Positions 53,886-62,518 of a stretch of DNA of 64,000 bases are shown here, piece by piece. Source of the stretch: Fen-671 sp963794745 (GTDB taxonomy: Bacteria; Actinomycetota; Acidimicrobiia; Acidimicrobiales; Palsa-688); the NCBI GenBank assembly GCA_963794745.1, contig CAWCEZ010000006.1, forward strand, positions 62,001 to 126,000, read 5' to 3'. The notes under the pieces are model-generated. The model saw nothing but the letters and a program-made list of their open reading frames with translations. It did no database searches and was not told where the DNA came from. Every line of letters begins with the position of its first letter. Within the stretch, counting starts at the first letter, position 1. Both the position numbers and the translations under genes were made by a program.

Positions 53886-54855
53886 ATGCTCGAACAGATG
53901 CGCCGGCCTTTCGGGAGACCCAGCTCGTGGCACGTCCCGCTTGTTGTCGCCTCTGTCGTTTCCGTCCTCGCCGCAGGGACGGGCGTCGCTGGCTGCGGGG
54001 GGAAGTCTGCACCGAGTAGCGGGCCGCGCGCGCAACGCGCCCTCCTCCACTGCGCCGGGACTGACGAGCCGGTCGCGTCCGGCCCCAATCGAGGTCGTGG
54101 TCTCCGTCTATGCCTTGGCCCAACTGACGAGTTACGTGGGCGGGGCCGCGGTCCACGTCGTCGATGTTGCGCCGCCCGGCGTCCAGCCCGAGGGCCTTTC
54201 CCTCACCGCGGCACGACGGGCCGAAATCGAGCACGCCTCGCTGGTAGTAGATGTCGGCGACGGTTACCAGCCCCAAGTCGAATCAGCCGCGCGCGCCGCC
54301 CGGCGGCACCTGGCGGTGCTGCCCGCGGTCTCCAAACAAGCGCAACCCTACGAGTTTTGGCTCAACCCATACCTCATGGCAGACGCCGCGGGCGTTATCG
54401 CCGGAGCCCTCACTGACATCGAACCGTCGGAGCGCTCCGTGTTCGAAGACGGTTCGCGAAACTTCGCCGCCGTGGCCACCTCGATCGAGTCCGACTTCGA
54501 GAGCACGTTCACCGACTGCACCATCACCAAGTTCGTCACATCGGACAATGCTTTCGAGCGGTTGGGTTCCAGCTTTGACATAACCGACGTGGCCGTCAGC
54601 ACTTTGGGCGTGGCGAAAGCCGAGGCCCTTGTGCGCTCGAGCTCTCTCCCCGGGGTTTTCAGCGAAGTGGGCGTGCCTGCCGGGGCGGTCCAGCAAGTCG
54701 CAAGATCCGTCAGGGTCCCCGTCAAGAGCCTCAACCCGATCGAACTCGCTCCTAGCCCGACTGGCCCTGCACCGCCCACCTATTTTGCCGTGATGGAAAA
54801 TGACCTGACGGTACTGGAAGGCCCGCTCGCCTGCGATACGACAGGTGGCATCTGA
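53886..54855 (+). CDS. ZnuA-like ABC transporter substrate-binding lipoprotein, altered metal site, one apparent frameshift
   Basis: The ATG at 53886 opens a lipoprotein signal peptide with lipobox VAGC (SVVSVLAAGTGVAGCGGK). Near 54040 the frame changes to the mature domain: EVVVSVYALAQLTSYVGGAA, LSLTAARRAEIEHASLVVDV, YEFWLNPYLMADAAGVIAGA and GVFSEVGVPAGAVQQVARS, the cluster A-I fold of zinc/manganese carriers. The three usual metal-binding His positions hold acidic residues instead: Glu (codon 54190-54192), Glu (54352-54354) and Asp (54544-54546), while the Glu at 54664-54666 is kept. No His-rich loop and no permease or ATPase genes are nearby. It may bind a different ion or have lost metal binding. 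Confidence 0.75.
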
Positions 54856-55435
54856 AACGATGGAGATCATCGTGGACCAGTCGATCGCTGCAAGCGCGGA
54901 GGACGCCCAATCCGCCTTCTTGGACCCCGATTTCTACCGGTGCCTCGGAGATCTACCGGACATTTCCGCACCCGAGGTGCGCTCGTTTTCTGCGGGCCCC
55001 GAGAGAGCGCGAATCGAGCTCGGGTACCGCTTCGCCGGCGAGCTCAACGGACCGGCCAAAGCGATCCTGGACCCGAAAAAGCTGACCTGGTCACAGGTGA
55101 CCGAGGTGGACCTGGCCACGCGGCGCAGCACGGTCCAGATGGTCCCCGACAATTACGCAGGGTTGCTTTCCTTCCAAGGTTGGTACGAGCTGCACGACGT
55201 CGGCGAGGGGCAGTCGTGCCAACATTTGGTGGCAGATCTGCGAGTTCATATACCGCTTCTCGGTGCCCTCGCCGAGCGCGCGATCGCCGGCAGCATCCGC
55301 CAGAACCTTGCCGACACAGCCCATCTCATCGAGCGTTACGTCGCCGCGCACCCCCGTCCCCGCCCGCACCCAGGTTCACAGCCGCACCCCGAGACCGACA
55401 GCCCAAACCCTGCGGACGATGGCCCCGGATCCTGA
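54845..55435 (+). CDS. DUF2505 family protein
   Basis: A 196-residue cytoplasmic SRPBCC-like protein of the actinobacterial DUF2505 family: IIVDQSIAASAEDAQSAFLD, GYRFAGELNGPAKAILDPKK, STVQMVPDNYAGLLSFQGWY and VHIPLLGALAERAIAGSIRQ with a long C-terminal helix. The last 30 residues are Pro/His-rich and probably disordered. The GTG at 54845 overlaps the lipoprotein stop by 11 bases; an ATG at 54860 is an alternative. A hydrophobic-ligand cavity is likely from the fold, but the ligand is unknown. It overlaps the serine hydrolase start by 17 bases. Confidence 0.82.
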   Translation: MASETMEIIVDQSIAASAEDAQSAFLDPDFYRCLGDLPDISAPEVRSFSAGPERARIELGYRFAGELNGPAKAILDPKKLTWSQVTEVDLATRRSTVQMVPDNYAGLLSFQGWYELHDVGEGQSCQHLVADLRVHIPLLGALAERAIAGSIRQNLADTAHLIERYVAAHPRPRPHPGSQPHPETDSPNPADDGPGS

Positions 55436-56331
55436 TCCGCTGAGCGCAATGCTCGCCTCCCATGTTGCGGCCTGGCCTGGGTCGGCCGCGGCCGGCATCG
55501 TGGTATCCGACCGGTCCGGTGATCATCCAGGCGCAGAGGTGGCAGCTACAACCGGGCCGCTCAGCGAGCGTTTCGACTGGGCATCGGTGACCAAGTTGCT
55601 GGTCTGCGTGGCCAGTCTCGTCGCTCTCGAAGAAGGCAGCGTTACCCTCGACGACGCTGTCGGCCCGCCTGGGTCGACGTTCGCCCACCTACTAGCCCAC
55701 GCCTCTGGCCTGCCTTTCCAAGGGGACCAACCGATCGCGAGGCCCGCAACGAACCGCATTTACTCGAACACAGGCATCGAAATTGCTGCAGGCCACATCG
55801 AGGCCAGCACCGGGATCTCCTTCGGGGACTACCTGAACGCCGGCGTCCTCGAACCCCTGGGCATGCGCAACACCCTGCTCAACGGCTCGCCGGCGCATGG
55901 AGCGAGCAGCCCCCTCGAAGACCTCTTGCTGCTCGCCGGCGAATTGCTGGCCCCCAAACTTGTTAGCCCCGAGACCATGAAGCGTGCGGCCACGGTCGCA
56001 TGGCCTGAGCTTGGCGGCGTCCTGCCCGGTTTCGGGCGCCAGGCTCCCTGCGACTGGGGCCTAGGCCCTGAGAATCCGGGGCCATAAGACGCCTCATTGG
56101 ACCGGGCAATCCAACTCGCCGGCGACCTTCGGCCACTTCGGGCAATCAGGCTCGCTGCTCTGGGTCGACCCGGCGGCCGGCCTCGCCCTGGCGGGCCTGT
56201 GTTCTACCCCGTTCGGGCCGTGGGCAAAGGAGGCATGGCCCGTCATCTCGGACGCCGTCTTGGCCGCGGCCGGAGCCGCAGGCCTCGCTGGTCCTGAACG
56301 AAGCCAGACGGAGGGGGATAATCCGATCTGA
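55419..56331 (+). CDS. Beta-lactamase-like serine hydrolase (class C fold), one apparent frameshift
   Basis: From the ATG at 55419 the protein reads MAPDPDPLSAMLASHVAAWP. It carries the active-site tetrad SVTK in FDWASVTKLLVCVASLVALE, the Tyr-Ser-Asn motif in NRIYSNTGIEIAAGHIEAST, and GVLEPLGMRNTLLNGSP. Near 56080 the frame changes; the continuation reads ATFGHFGQSGSLLWVDPAAG with the third motif (His-x-Gly), then a C-terminal helix, to the stop at 56329-56331. The corrected length is about 304 residues. No signal peptide is apparent. Esterase or peptidase activity on small amide or ester substrates is typical; the substrate is unknown. Confidence 0.8.
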
Positions 56332-56899
56332 CGTTCGCCCATCCCTTTCGGCCCTCCCTTCGCCAAATAATCCCACGTCCCATTGACGCATCGAACATAC
56401 GTGCGCGTGGCGCCTGCTGTAGGTGAAGCGCTCGGGACCGGCCTTGACGGTCTCCTCCTAAGAACCTGGTTCTCGCTGGTGGAGGAGATGGCGTGTCGAG
56501 CACTGTGCTGTCTGTTGCCACTGCCGCTTGATTCCGCCAGGCCCACGTAAACGGCGGATTCATGGTGATCCCATGAATCCGCCAACCCTGTCGCCAACAA
56601 CGGCGAGACCTCACTGGCCAATATCAGGCGATGTGCCGGGCCGACCACCAAGGCTCGACCGGACGAGACCGGCAAGCTGGCCTCCTCGGGCATCACACGC
56701 TCCGTCCTCAAGCTCTTCTACTAGGCCCAAGTGCGACAGATCCTCACGGGGGTTTCACCGGGCCGCGCCCGCCATGAACCCTGGCCGGGCAGGTCGGCCG
56801 GGCTGGCGACGGAAATCCGACTAATCAGGGAGGCGAGTATGCGGAACAAGGTCGTGGGCCGTTGCGCGCCAAGGCGCTCAGGTCAAGTGCCGGCGTTGG
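56332..56899. other. Gene-poor region with a strong palindrome
   Basis: No convincing gene is visible in these 568 bases. A perfect 13-bp inverted repeat, GGCGGATTCATGG at 56553-56565 with its inverse at 56571-56583 and a five-base loop, stands out. A minus-strand open stretch with SSTSENQVLRRRPSR is not recognisably coding. The patchy open frames on both strands would fit debris of a mobile element, without proof. Confidence 0.35.
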
Positions 56900-57262
56900 T
56901 CAAAGGTCCACGGGCGCTGCCGTGAAATGGCCGCCGGCATCGCCGGTATTGACCACCCCGGCCGGCTCGATCAGGACAACGTGAGCTTCGCCCTCGGCCA
57001 GCGGGCAGTGCTCGACACCACTCGGCACGACGAAGAGCTGTCCGGGACCGAGTGTCACGTTCCCGTGGCGCATCTGGATCGTCAGCTTGCCGCTCGTGAC
57101 GAGGAAGAGCTCGTCCGTGCCCTCGTGGGTATGCCAGACGAACTCGCCCTCGAGCTTGACGACCTTGATCTCGTAGTCATTCAGGCGGGCAACGACCTTG
57201 GGCGCCCATTGCTCATTGAACAGGGAGAGCTTCTCGGCGATATCAACGGAGCTGTAGTCCAC
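56900..57262 (-). CDS. Single-domain cupin protein
   Basis: A 120-residue cupin. Motif 1 is EFVWHTHEGTDELFLVTSG with the metal-binding His-x-His and Glu, and motif 2 is GPGQLFVVPSGVEHCPLAEG with the fourth ligand His. The N-terminal helix (DYSSVDIAEKLSLFNEQWAP) is typical of small stand-alone cupins whose substrates are mostly unknown. It lies 26 bases downstream of the LigD-type polymerase gene on the same strand, but no functional link is evident. Confidence 0.85.
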   Translation of the reverse strand: MDYSSVDIAEKLSLFNEQWAPKVVARLNDYEIKVVKLEGEFVWHTHEGTDELFLVTSGKLTIQMRHGNVTLGPGQLFVVPSGVEHCPLAEGEAHVVLIEPAGVVNTGDAGGHFTAAPVDL

Positions 57263-57288
57263 AGGCCCAGTATTGCGGAGCGCAATGC

Positions 57289-58224
57289 TTAGGAGGCACT
57301 CAGCTCCGGAAGCTCCTGCTCGAGGGTCAGCAGGTCGGCCATAAGGTCGCCGCGGCGTTCAACCCGCTCGAGCACCTGTGGCCATTCGAAGGTGAGGGCC
57401 GTCGGGTCCCCGGCCGACAGCGCGTCGTCCAACTCGTCCCAGGTTATCGGGGTCGAAACAGTGGGCTGAGGCCTGGCCCGCAGTGAGTACACCGAAACTG
57501 TCGTTTTGGAGGAAGCGTTTTGGCTCCAATCGATAAGGACTTTGCCCGCCCGTGCGGTCTTTAATTGGTGTGACACGATCAGGTCGGGGTGCCTACGCTC
57601 CAACAACTGGGCAACTGCCTTGGCGAACGGGGCTGAGCCCTCGTAGGTGGCACCACTGTTGAGGGGGGCATAGAGCTGGATACCTTTGCTACCCGATGTC
57701 TTCGCCCAAGTTTCAAGGTGCAATTGGGCAAGGAGGTCGCGAACAAGCAATGCCACGCGTGCACAGGTAATGACGTCAGCGGGGAGGCCTGGGTCAAGGT
57801 CGAAGACCACCGAGGTCGGAGATCCCAGGTCCGGCTTCGCTGCGAGAGTCGGGTGGAGCTCGATGGCAGCGAGGTTGGCCAGCCACACAACCGATGCGGG
57901 GTCGTCAACGAGGCAATGATTAACCTCGCCCATCTTGACAGTTTCCAACCAGGGCGGCTTGTAGGACGGGCAGTTCTTCTCGAAGAACGAAGTCCCGTCA
58001 ACCCCGTTGGGGTAACGCTTCAAAGTGATCGCACGACCCGCAAGGTGAGGGACGAGGACTGAGGCCACACGGGCGTAATAGCCGACCATCTCACCTTTTG
58101 TGGTCCCGGTCTCCGGCCAGAGCACCTTATCGAGGTTGGAGAGGGCAAGATCGCGGCCCCCAACACTAAGAGTGCCCGGGGTACCTGAGGAACCTGCTTT
58201 ACCCGACTTCGCGTTAGCTGCCAA
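57289..58224 (-). CDS. LigD-type polymerase/primase domain protein (NHEJ)
   Basis: A 311-residue stand-alone PolDom of the archaeo-eukaryotic primase superfamily, which extends and fills in broken ends during non-homologous end joining. Visible are NLDKVLWPETGTTKGEMVGY, AITLKRYPNGVDGTSFFEKN, the metal Asps in VVFDLDPGLPADVITCARVA, TSGSKGIQLYAPLNSG (many LigD enzymes have His where Gln stands here) and the third Asp in LIDWSQNASSKTTVSVYSLR. No ligase or phosphoesterase domain is fused, so a separate ligase is needed. It starts six bases after the Ku stop, forming a two-gene unit with it. Confidence 0.9.
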   Translation of the reverse strand: MAANAKSGKAGSSGTPGTLSVGGRDLALSNLDKVLWPETGTTKGEMVGYYARVASVLVPHLAGRAITLKRYPNGVDGTSFFEKNCPSYKPPWLETVKMGEVNHCLVDDPASVVWLANLAAIELHPTLAAKPDLGSPTSVVFDLDPGLPADVITCARVALLVRDLLAQLHLETWAKTSGSKGIQLYAPLNSGATYEGSAPFAKAVAQLLERRHPDLIVSHQLKTARAGKVLIDWSQNASSKTTVSVYSLRARPQPTVSTPITWDELDDALSAGDPTALTFEWPQVLERVERRGDLMADLLTLEQELPELSAS

Positions 58225-58230
58225 GGCTGT

Positions 58231-59067
58231 TTACACGCTCGCCCGTTTTTGCCCTCTACCCTTGGCCTCTTCAGCAGCAGCAGCGCCCTGTTCCTTGGCC
58301 CTGGCCAAGCTGGCCTCTAGAGCCGCCATCAGGTCCACGACGGGCGCGGGACGCTCGGCTTCTTCGGGTATGGCGATCTCGTTGCCCTCGGCTTTAGCCT
58401 CGATCAGCTCGAGCACTTTCTCCCTGTAGTCGTCCTTGTACTTCTCGGGCTCCCACTCCGACGAAAGGGAGTCGACCAACTGGCGGGCCATTTTGAGCTC
58501 GCGATCGGAGGGTTTGGTATCGGCTGTCGTCTTGATCTCGAGTTCGGAGGCGCCGATCACCTCGTCGGCGAACAGCATCGTCGACAGGACGAGCGCACCG
58601 TCGAGGGGTCGGAGCGCCGCAAGGTACTGCTTCGTCCGCAATACGAAGCGGCCGATCCCAACCTTGCCCGTGCCGGCCATGGCTTCGACCAAAAGAGCGT
58701 ACGGCCGCGCTGCCACGCCGTCGGGCATCAGGTAATAGCTGTGGTCAAAATACAGCGGGTCGATTGCCGCCAAGTCCACGAACTCTTCAATGTCGATGCT
58801 GCGGTTCGACTCTGGCGACAAGGCCTCGAGTTCTTCGGGATCCACGATCACGTACTGGCCGCGGTGGATCTCATAGCCCTTCACTATCTCTGAGAACTCC
58901 ACCTCCTCGCCGTCCACCGAGCAGACCCTCTTTTGATTGATCCGCCCTCCGTCGGTCGAGTGCAGCTGGTGGAACCTGACGTCTTTAGGAGAAGTGGCGG
59001 TCACCAGTTTGACCGGCACGTTGACGAGCCCAAAACTGATCGACCCGCTCCAGATAGCCCTCGGCAT
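58231..59067 (-). CDS. ku: Ku homodimeric DNA end-binding protein
   Basis: The bacterial Ku ring that threads onto double-strand ends and recruits LigD. MPRAIWSGSISFGLVNVPVK opens the family, with VRFHQLHSTDGGRINQKRVC, IVKGYEIHRGQYVIVDPEEL, DPLYFDHSYYLMPDGVAARP and MLFADEVIGASELEIK. The C-terminal 60 residues are an Ala/Glu/Lys-rich tail ending GRGQKRASV, as in other bacterial Ku proteins. The ATG 59065-59067 is preferred; an upstream in-frame start at 59115 adds 16 unrelated residues. Divergent from the secreted protease-like gene. Confidence 0.93.
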   Translation of the reverse strand: MPRAIWSGSISFGLVNVPVKLVTATSPKDVRFHQLHSTDGGRINQKRVCSVDGEEVEFSEIVKGYEIHRGQYVIVDPEELEALSPESNRSIDIEEFVDLAAIDPLYFDHSYYLMPDGVAARPYALLVEAMAGTGKVGIGRFVLRTKQYLAALRPLDGALVLSTMLFADEVIGASELEIKTTADTKPSDRELKMARQLVDSLSSEWEPEKYKDDYREKVLELIEAKAEGNEIAIPEEAERPAPVVDLMAALEASLARAKEQGAAAAEEAKGRGQKRASV

Positions 59068-59198
59068 GTGACCATTGTGCCAAGCGTGCACCGCTGAGGG
59101 AAAGACGCTGGCCACGCGGCGCGCACCTGTAAGGTTGCGGCGGCTTACCCGACCTGCACAAATGTCCCCGCACGGGGGACCGACCTAGGAGGCCCGGA

Positions 59199-61502
59199 AT
59201 GGCTTTCGTCCCCAAGAAAGCGGCCCGGCCGGCGACCGCCATGCTCGCCACATTGGCGATTACAGCCTCTCTCTGCACCGTCACTGCGCCGCTCGGCTCG
59301 GCTTCGGCGCTGGTAGCGACGCCCTCGAAGGCGCAGGGCGCTACGACGCCAGCGCGGGCCGCCTCCGCTACCGCTCCAGAGACAGCCCCGGGGGCAGCCC
59401 GAGCGACCGCCTCAGAGACGACCCCAGCCGCGGCCTGGCGGCCGTCAGCGCCAGGACGGACCCCCGCGCTTACCCGCACGAGCGAGGGCTTTACCTCACC
59501 TGAACAGGTGAGTTATTCGCTGGTGAGCGAGTCGAACGGCCAGACCCCATCGAAAGGCACCTCGATCACGGTGATCTTCGCAAGCAAGGGCGTCGCCTGG
59601 CTCCTCGCAACGAGCGGCGGGGGGGACCTGAGCTACCAGGGCACCTGGTCGTACCACTCGGGCAAGCTCAACCTCGTGTTCGCTACCAACGGGTTCGACA
59701 GGAAAGGTACCTTCAACGCAAAGCTCGGATCCGGCGACATCACTGTCCCGTTCCAGGTCTTCACGTCCAAGCCGGGGACGTCGACCTGGGAACAGGCCGC
59801 GGTCGACCCGGAGCTCACAGCCTTCAGCGTCGCAGTGGCTGACGCCAGCGCCACCGCGGACGGCGAGCCCATGGCCACCCTGGTCCAGGACGCCGCCGAT
59901 TACGTGGCGGCAGTCACGGGTGCCCCGGTGGAGGGTGGGGCAAACGCCGGAGCCGGCGGCGGCGGGAGCTCCGTCGGCACGCTGAGCCGGCTGCCCGGCG
60001 ATGGCGTCCAAACGACCGTCCAAGCTCCCGCTCTCCACCTTGCAAGGTTCGCCAGCCGTGGCATCCAGGCGGCACCACGGGTGCATGGCGCGCTGGTCGA
60101 TGACCGGCTACAGCCCGACACCCAGAACGAACTTGGCGGGGTCATGCACGTCGACATCAATAGCGACGGCTTCGACGTCGCTTACAAGGGCGGGACTGTG
60201 AACGTGCTTATGGCAACTGAGGCGGCAAGCGACGGGCCTGCTGAAAGCCTCACCGCTGGCCCGTTCGCCGCAGACCCCCGGACGAACCATGTCGAGCAGT
60301 CCCCGCACAGCGGCGCCGACGACCCGAAGGACAAAACCGCAGTCCTGTTCGAACCGTTCTTGTTCGGCAACCAGCAGTCGTGGTCTTGGAAGGGTAGCAA
60401 GGTCTACGCCACTGTAAGCGGTTTTGGCGACATCAACTACTACAAGAGCGAAATGTCGGCGCTCCAGGGTGACGGCTACAAAGTCAAGTTGCTAGAAGGC
60501 GACTCCGCCAGCATCGTCGACCTTATCCAGGCGCTGAGCGGGACGAGCCCGGGGCTGCTCGTGGTCCGGACCCATGGCAGCAGCCAGGGCTCGCTGGTCA
60601 CAAGCGATTACCTGGGGCATACCGCCGCTGAGGCCTTCGCGAACCAGACGGTCCTAGACGACGAGCTCAAAAAGGACTACGGCATGCCAGCAGTTGCAAC
60701 TGCAGTTGGTGCTCTTGAAACCGAGGAGACCTTGCCGGGTGGGAAAAACGAAAACGGCGGTTATTACCTAGAGATCACACCGGACTTCTGGAGCTGGCTG
60801 CGCGACGCACGGGGAGCGAACTTCTCGCACAGCTTGGTGTTCGTCGGGGCCTGCCTGACCGATGCCACTCCGTACCTTCGAAATGCGGTCCTCGCGTGCG
60901 CGTATTTTGCCTGGAAGGTCACGGCTGTCACCGGTACCGATGCGGCGATTGTCGATTATCTGATCACTCGGCTGGTGAAACCTACGGTCACCGCAGAGGA
61001 GGTTTACTACAACCTGTTGCGGATTGATTCGACGGGCCAGTACACGTTCAAGGACGACTTGGTACTCAACCACGAGCTTGTGAGCCAAGCTGATTCGAAC
61101 GCCGAGGATCTGTCGGTGCCCTACACACCCGAGGCACTGCAATATGTTTTCGACGCTTACGCCAACAACGATGGCGAAATGATCCCCTACATCGGCAATG
61201 GTTGGCTCGGAAAGGGCATCGACGAGGGCCAGATCTGGACGATGACGTGGGCTGCTCGTTGGGGCACCGACGTCAAGCAAGGTGTGAAGAACCTCGAGGG
61301 CTGTTACGCCGGGGTGTGGGAAAAGGGCACCGTTGGCGCCATCAACTCGACCTGTCAGGAATGGACCGATGGCAACGTGCCGACCAAGGAGGAAGTTGCG
61401 TATGCCGTCTACCTCCTCACGGGGGACGACATCGGGCTGGAGGCAACGCCGGCACCTATTGCCCGCTTCACCTTGAACGACGCGGGGAGCGGGGTCGGCT
61501 AA
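59199..61502 (+). CDS. Secreted protein with caspase-like (clan CD) His/Cys signature, function unknown
   Basis: A 767-residue exported protein. The N-terminus (AMLATLAITASLCTVTAPLG) is a Sec signal peptide followed by an Ala/Thr/Pro-rich stretch to about residue 95. Next comes a beta-rich domain (about 105-200: TSITVIFASKGVAWLLATSG, LNLVFATNGFDRKGTFNAKL). From about 385 the pattern resembles caspase/gingipain folds: KVYATVSGFGDINYYKSEM, SIVDLIQALSGTSPGLLVVR, then THGSSQG with His459, and SHSLVFVGACLTDATPY with Cys552, each after a hydrophobic strand. The C-terminal part (600-767) has no recognisable family. A secreted cysteine peptidase is the best guess. Strong start: AGGAGG six bases before the ATG. 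No frameshift is seen. Confidence 0.6.
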   Translation: MAFVPKKAARPATAMLATLAITASLCTVTAPLGSASALVATPSKAQGATTPARAASATAPETAPGAARATASETTPAAAWRPSAPGRTPALTRTSEGFTSPEQVSYSLVSESNGQTPSKGTSITVIFASKGVAWLLATSGGGDLSYQGTWSYHSGKLNLVFATNGFDRKGTFNAKLGSGDITVPFQVFTSKPGTSTWEQAAVDPELTAFSVAVADASATADGEPMATLVQDAADYVAAVTGAPVEGGANAGAGGGGSSVGTLSRLPGDGVQTTVQAPALHLARFASRGIQAAPRVHGALVDDRLQPDTQNELGGVMHVDINSDGFDVAYKGGTVNVLMATEAASDGPAESLTAGPFAADPRTNHVEQSPHSGADDPKDKTAVLFEPFLFGNQQSWSWKGSKVYATVSGFGDINYYKSEMSALQGDGYKVKLLEGDSASIVDLIQALSGTSPGLLVVRTHGSSQGSLVTSDYLGHTAAEAFANQTVLDDELKKDYGMPAVATAVGALETEETLPGGKNENGGYYLEITPDFWSWLRDARGANFSHSLVFVGACLTDATPYLRNAVLACAYFAWKVTAVTGTDAAIVDYLITRLVKPTVTAEEVYYNLLRIDSTGQYTFKDDLVLNHELVSQADSNAEDLSVPYTPEALQYVFDAYANNDGEMIPYIGNGWLGKGIDEGQIWTMTWAARWGTDVKQGVKNLEGCYAGVWEKGTVGAINSTCQEWTDGNVPTKEEVAYAVYLLTGDDIGLEATPAPIARFTLNDAGSGVG

Positions 61503-61532
61503 GCCCCAAGCACGGGCATAGCATGCTTGGCC

Positions 61533-62513
61533 ATGCCCACCGTCCCCGAAGCCGCCGAGAGGCTTGCCCAACTGCTGTCGGGCGGCACCGGGGATCTCTC
61601 AGACCCCAACGGGAGCGAGCTCGAGTTCTTCGCGACCACTGAACTTCGGCCCCTTGAGCGCCTTGAGGCCCCTCCGGACTGCTGGGCCGTTGACGGCGGC
61701 CAGGCTTTGGTGGCCGACGCACGGTGCCTGCAGGTGGCGGCAACCCGCGCAGCTCGCACTCGTTGGCAGCTCGGAAGCTGCACCTTCGAAGAGGTTGGCG
61801 ACATGGCAGTCCACGTCCTGACTGGCAGCGGTGGCGGGCAAGAAGGGCGGCGTTCGCTCTCCGAAATGGGCGCCCCGACAGCACCCGATGCCCCTGTCGA
61901 CCTCAACCTGCTGCGCGACTGGTCCGAGTGGCGCTTCGTGGCCACGAGTGTGGAGGAGGCGGGCCCCGGGGCGCTCGTGCTAGTGGACGGCGACCTCCAG
62001 CCGGACTGGAGGATCCCGGCTCGGTGGCTCGCAGACCTGTTGACCAGGGCGGCAGAGCGCGACGTGTCCCTGGTCGGCATCATCAAGCACAGCTCCCTCG
62101 CCCGGGGAGGGGCGCCCCTCGTCGGCCAGCTGGAGCTCGAGGCCGAGGCAGCCTTCGGCCCGCGCGCCTGTTGGTGGGTGCCTGTCGCGGAGCGCCGCCC
62201 TGAGGTCGGGCCGGGCTTGCTGGTCGTCGTCGCTCGCCTTGACCCCGACGCCAGGTTCGCGTTCCGAATTGACCTGCCCCGCGACGCCGATGCGGTTCGG
62301 CTCCTTGGGCAGTTGAGCGCGCTTGCAGACGACGCCAGTTTCCCGGGTTACCCCTACCCGCTCTCAGTCGCCGACCGCCTGGCCGCCTGCCCCGGCTGGG
62401 CGCGCCAAGAGGTGTGGGCCGAACTCCAGAGCGCCCTCGACGCGGCCGGCCTGCCGGAGGATGTCAAGGAGCGAGCCTTCGCCGACCGTCACTCGCTAAT
62501 GGAACGCTCCTGA
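61533..62513 (+). CDS. nurA: NurA domain nuclease
   Basis: A 327-residue NurA-like protein, the nuclease partner of the HerA translocase in end resection. The characteristic first motif DCWAVDGGQALVADARCLQV has the metal Asp. A second acidic element GALVLVDGDLQPDWRIPARW, the basic GIIKHSSLARGGAPLVGQLE and the C-terminal SFPGYPYPLSVADRLA (the His of typical NurA proteins is replaced here by Tyr/Ala context) follow in family order. The ATG 61533 is preferred over a TTG six bases upstream. It ends five bases before herA, so the two are co-translated. Confidence 0.8.
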   Translation: MPTVPEAAERLAQLLSGGTGDLSDPNGSELEFFATTELRPLERLEAPPDCWAVDGGQALVADARCLQVAATRAARTRWQLGSCTFEEVGDMAVHVLTGSGGGQEGRRSLSEMGAPTAPDAPVDLNLLRDWSEWRFVATSVEEAGPGALVLVDGDLQPDWRIPARWLADLLTRAAERDVSLVGIIKHSSLARGGAPLVGQLELEAEAAFGPRACWWVPVAERRPEVGPGLLVVVARLDPDARFAFRIDLPRDADAVRLLGQLSALADDASFPGYPYPLSVADRLAACPGWARQEVWAELQSALDAAGLPEDVKERAFADRHSLMERS

Positions 62514-62518
62514 GCGCG

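Noticed and set aside
53743..54276. A 177-codon minus-strand frame upstream of lpd
   Set aside because: It lies antisense to the lipoprotein signal peptide and mature start, and has Arg/Pro-rich composition without a family.
56094..56711. A 205-codon minus-strand frame partly opposite the serine hydrolase end
   Set aside because: The plus strand carries the conserved third catalytic motif in this region; the minus frame has no recognisable domain.
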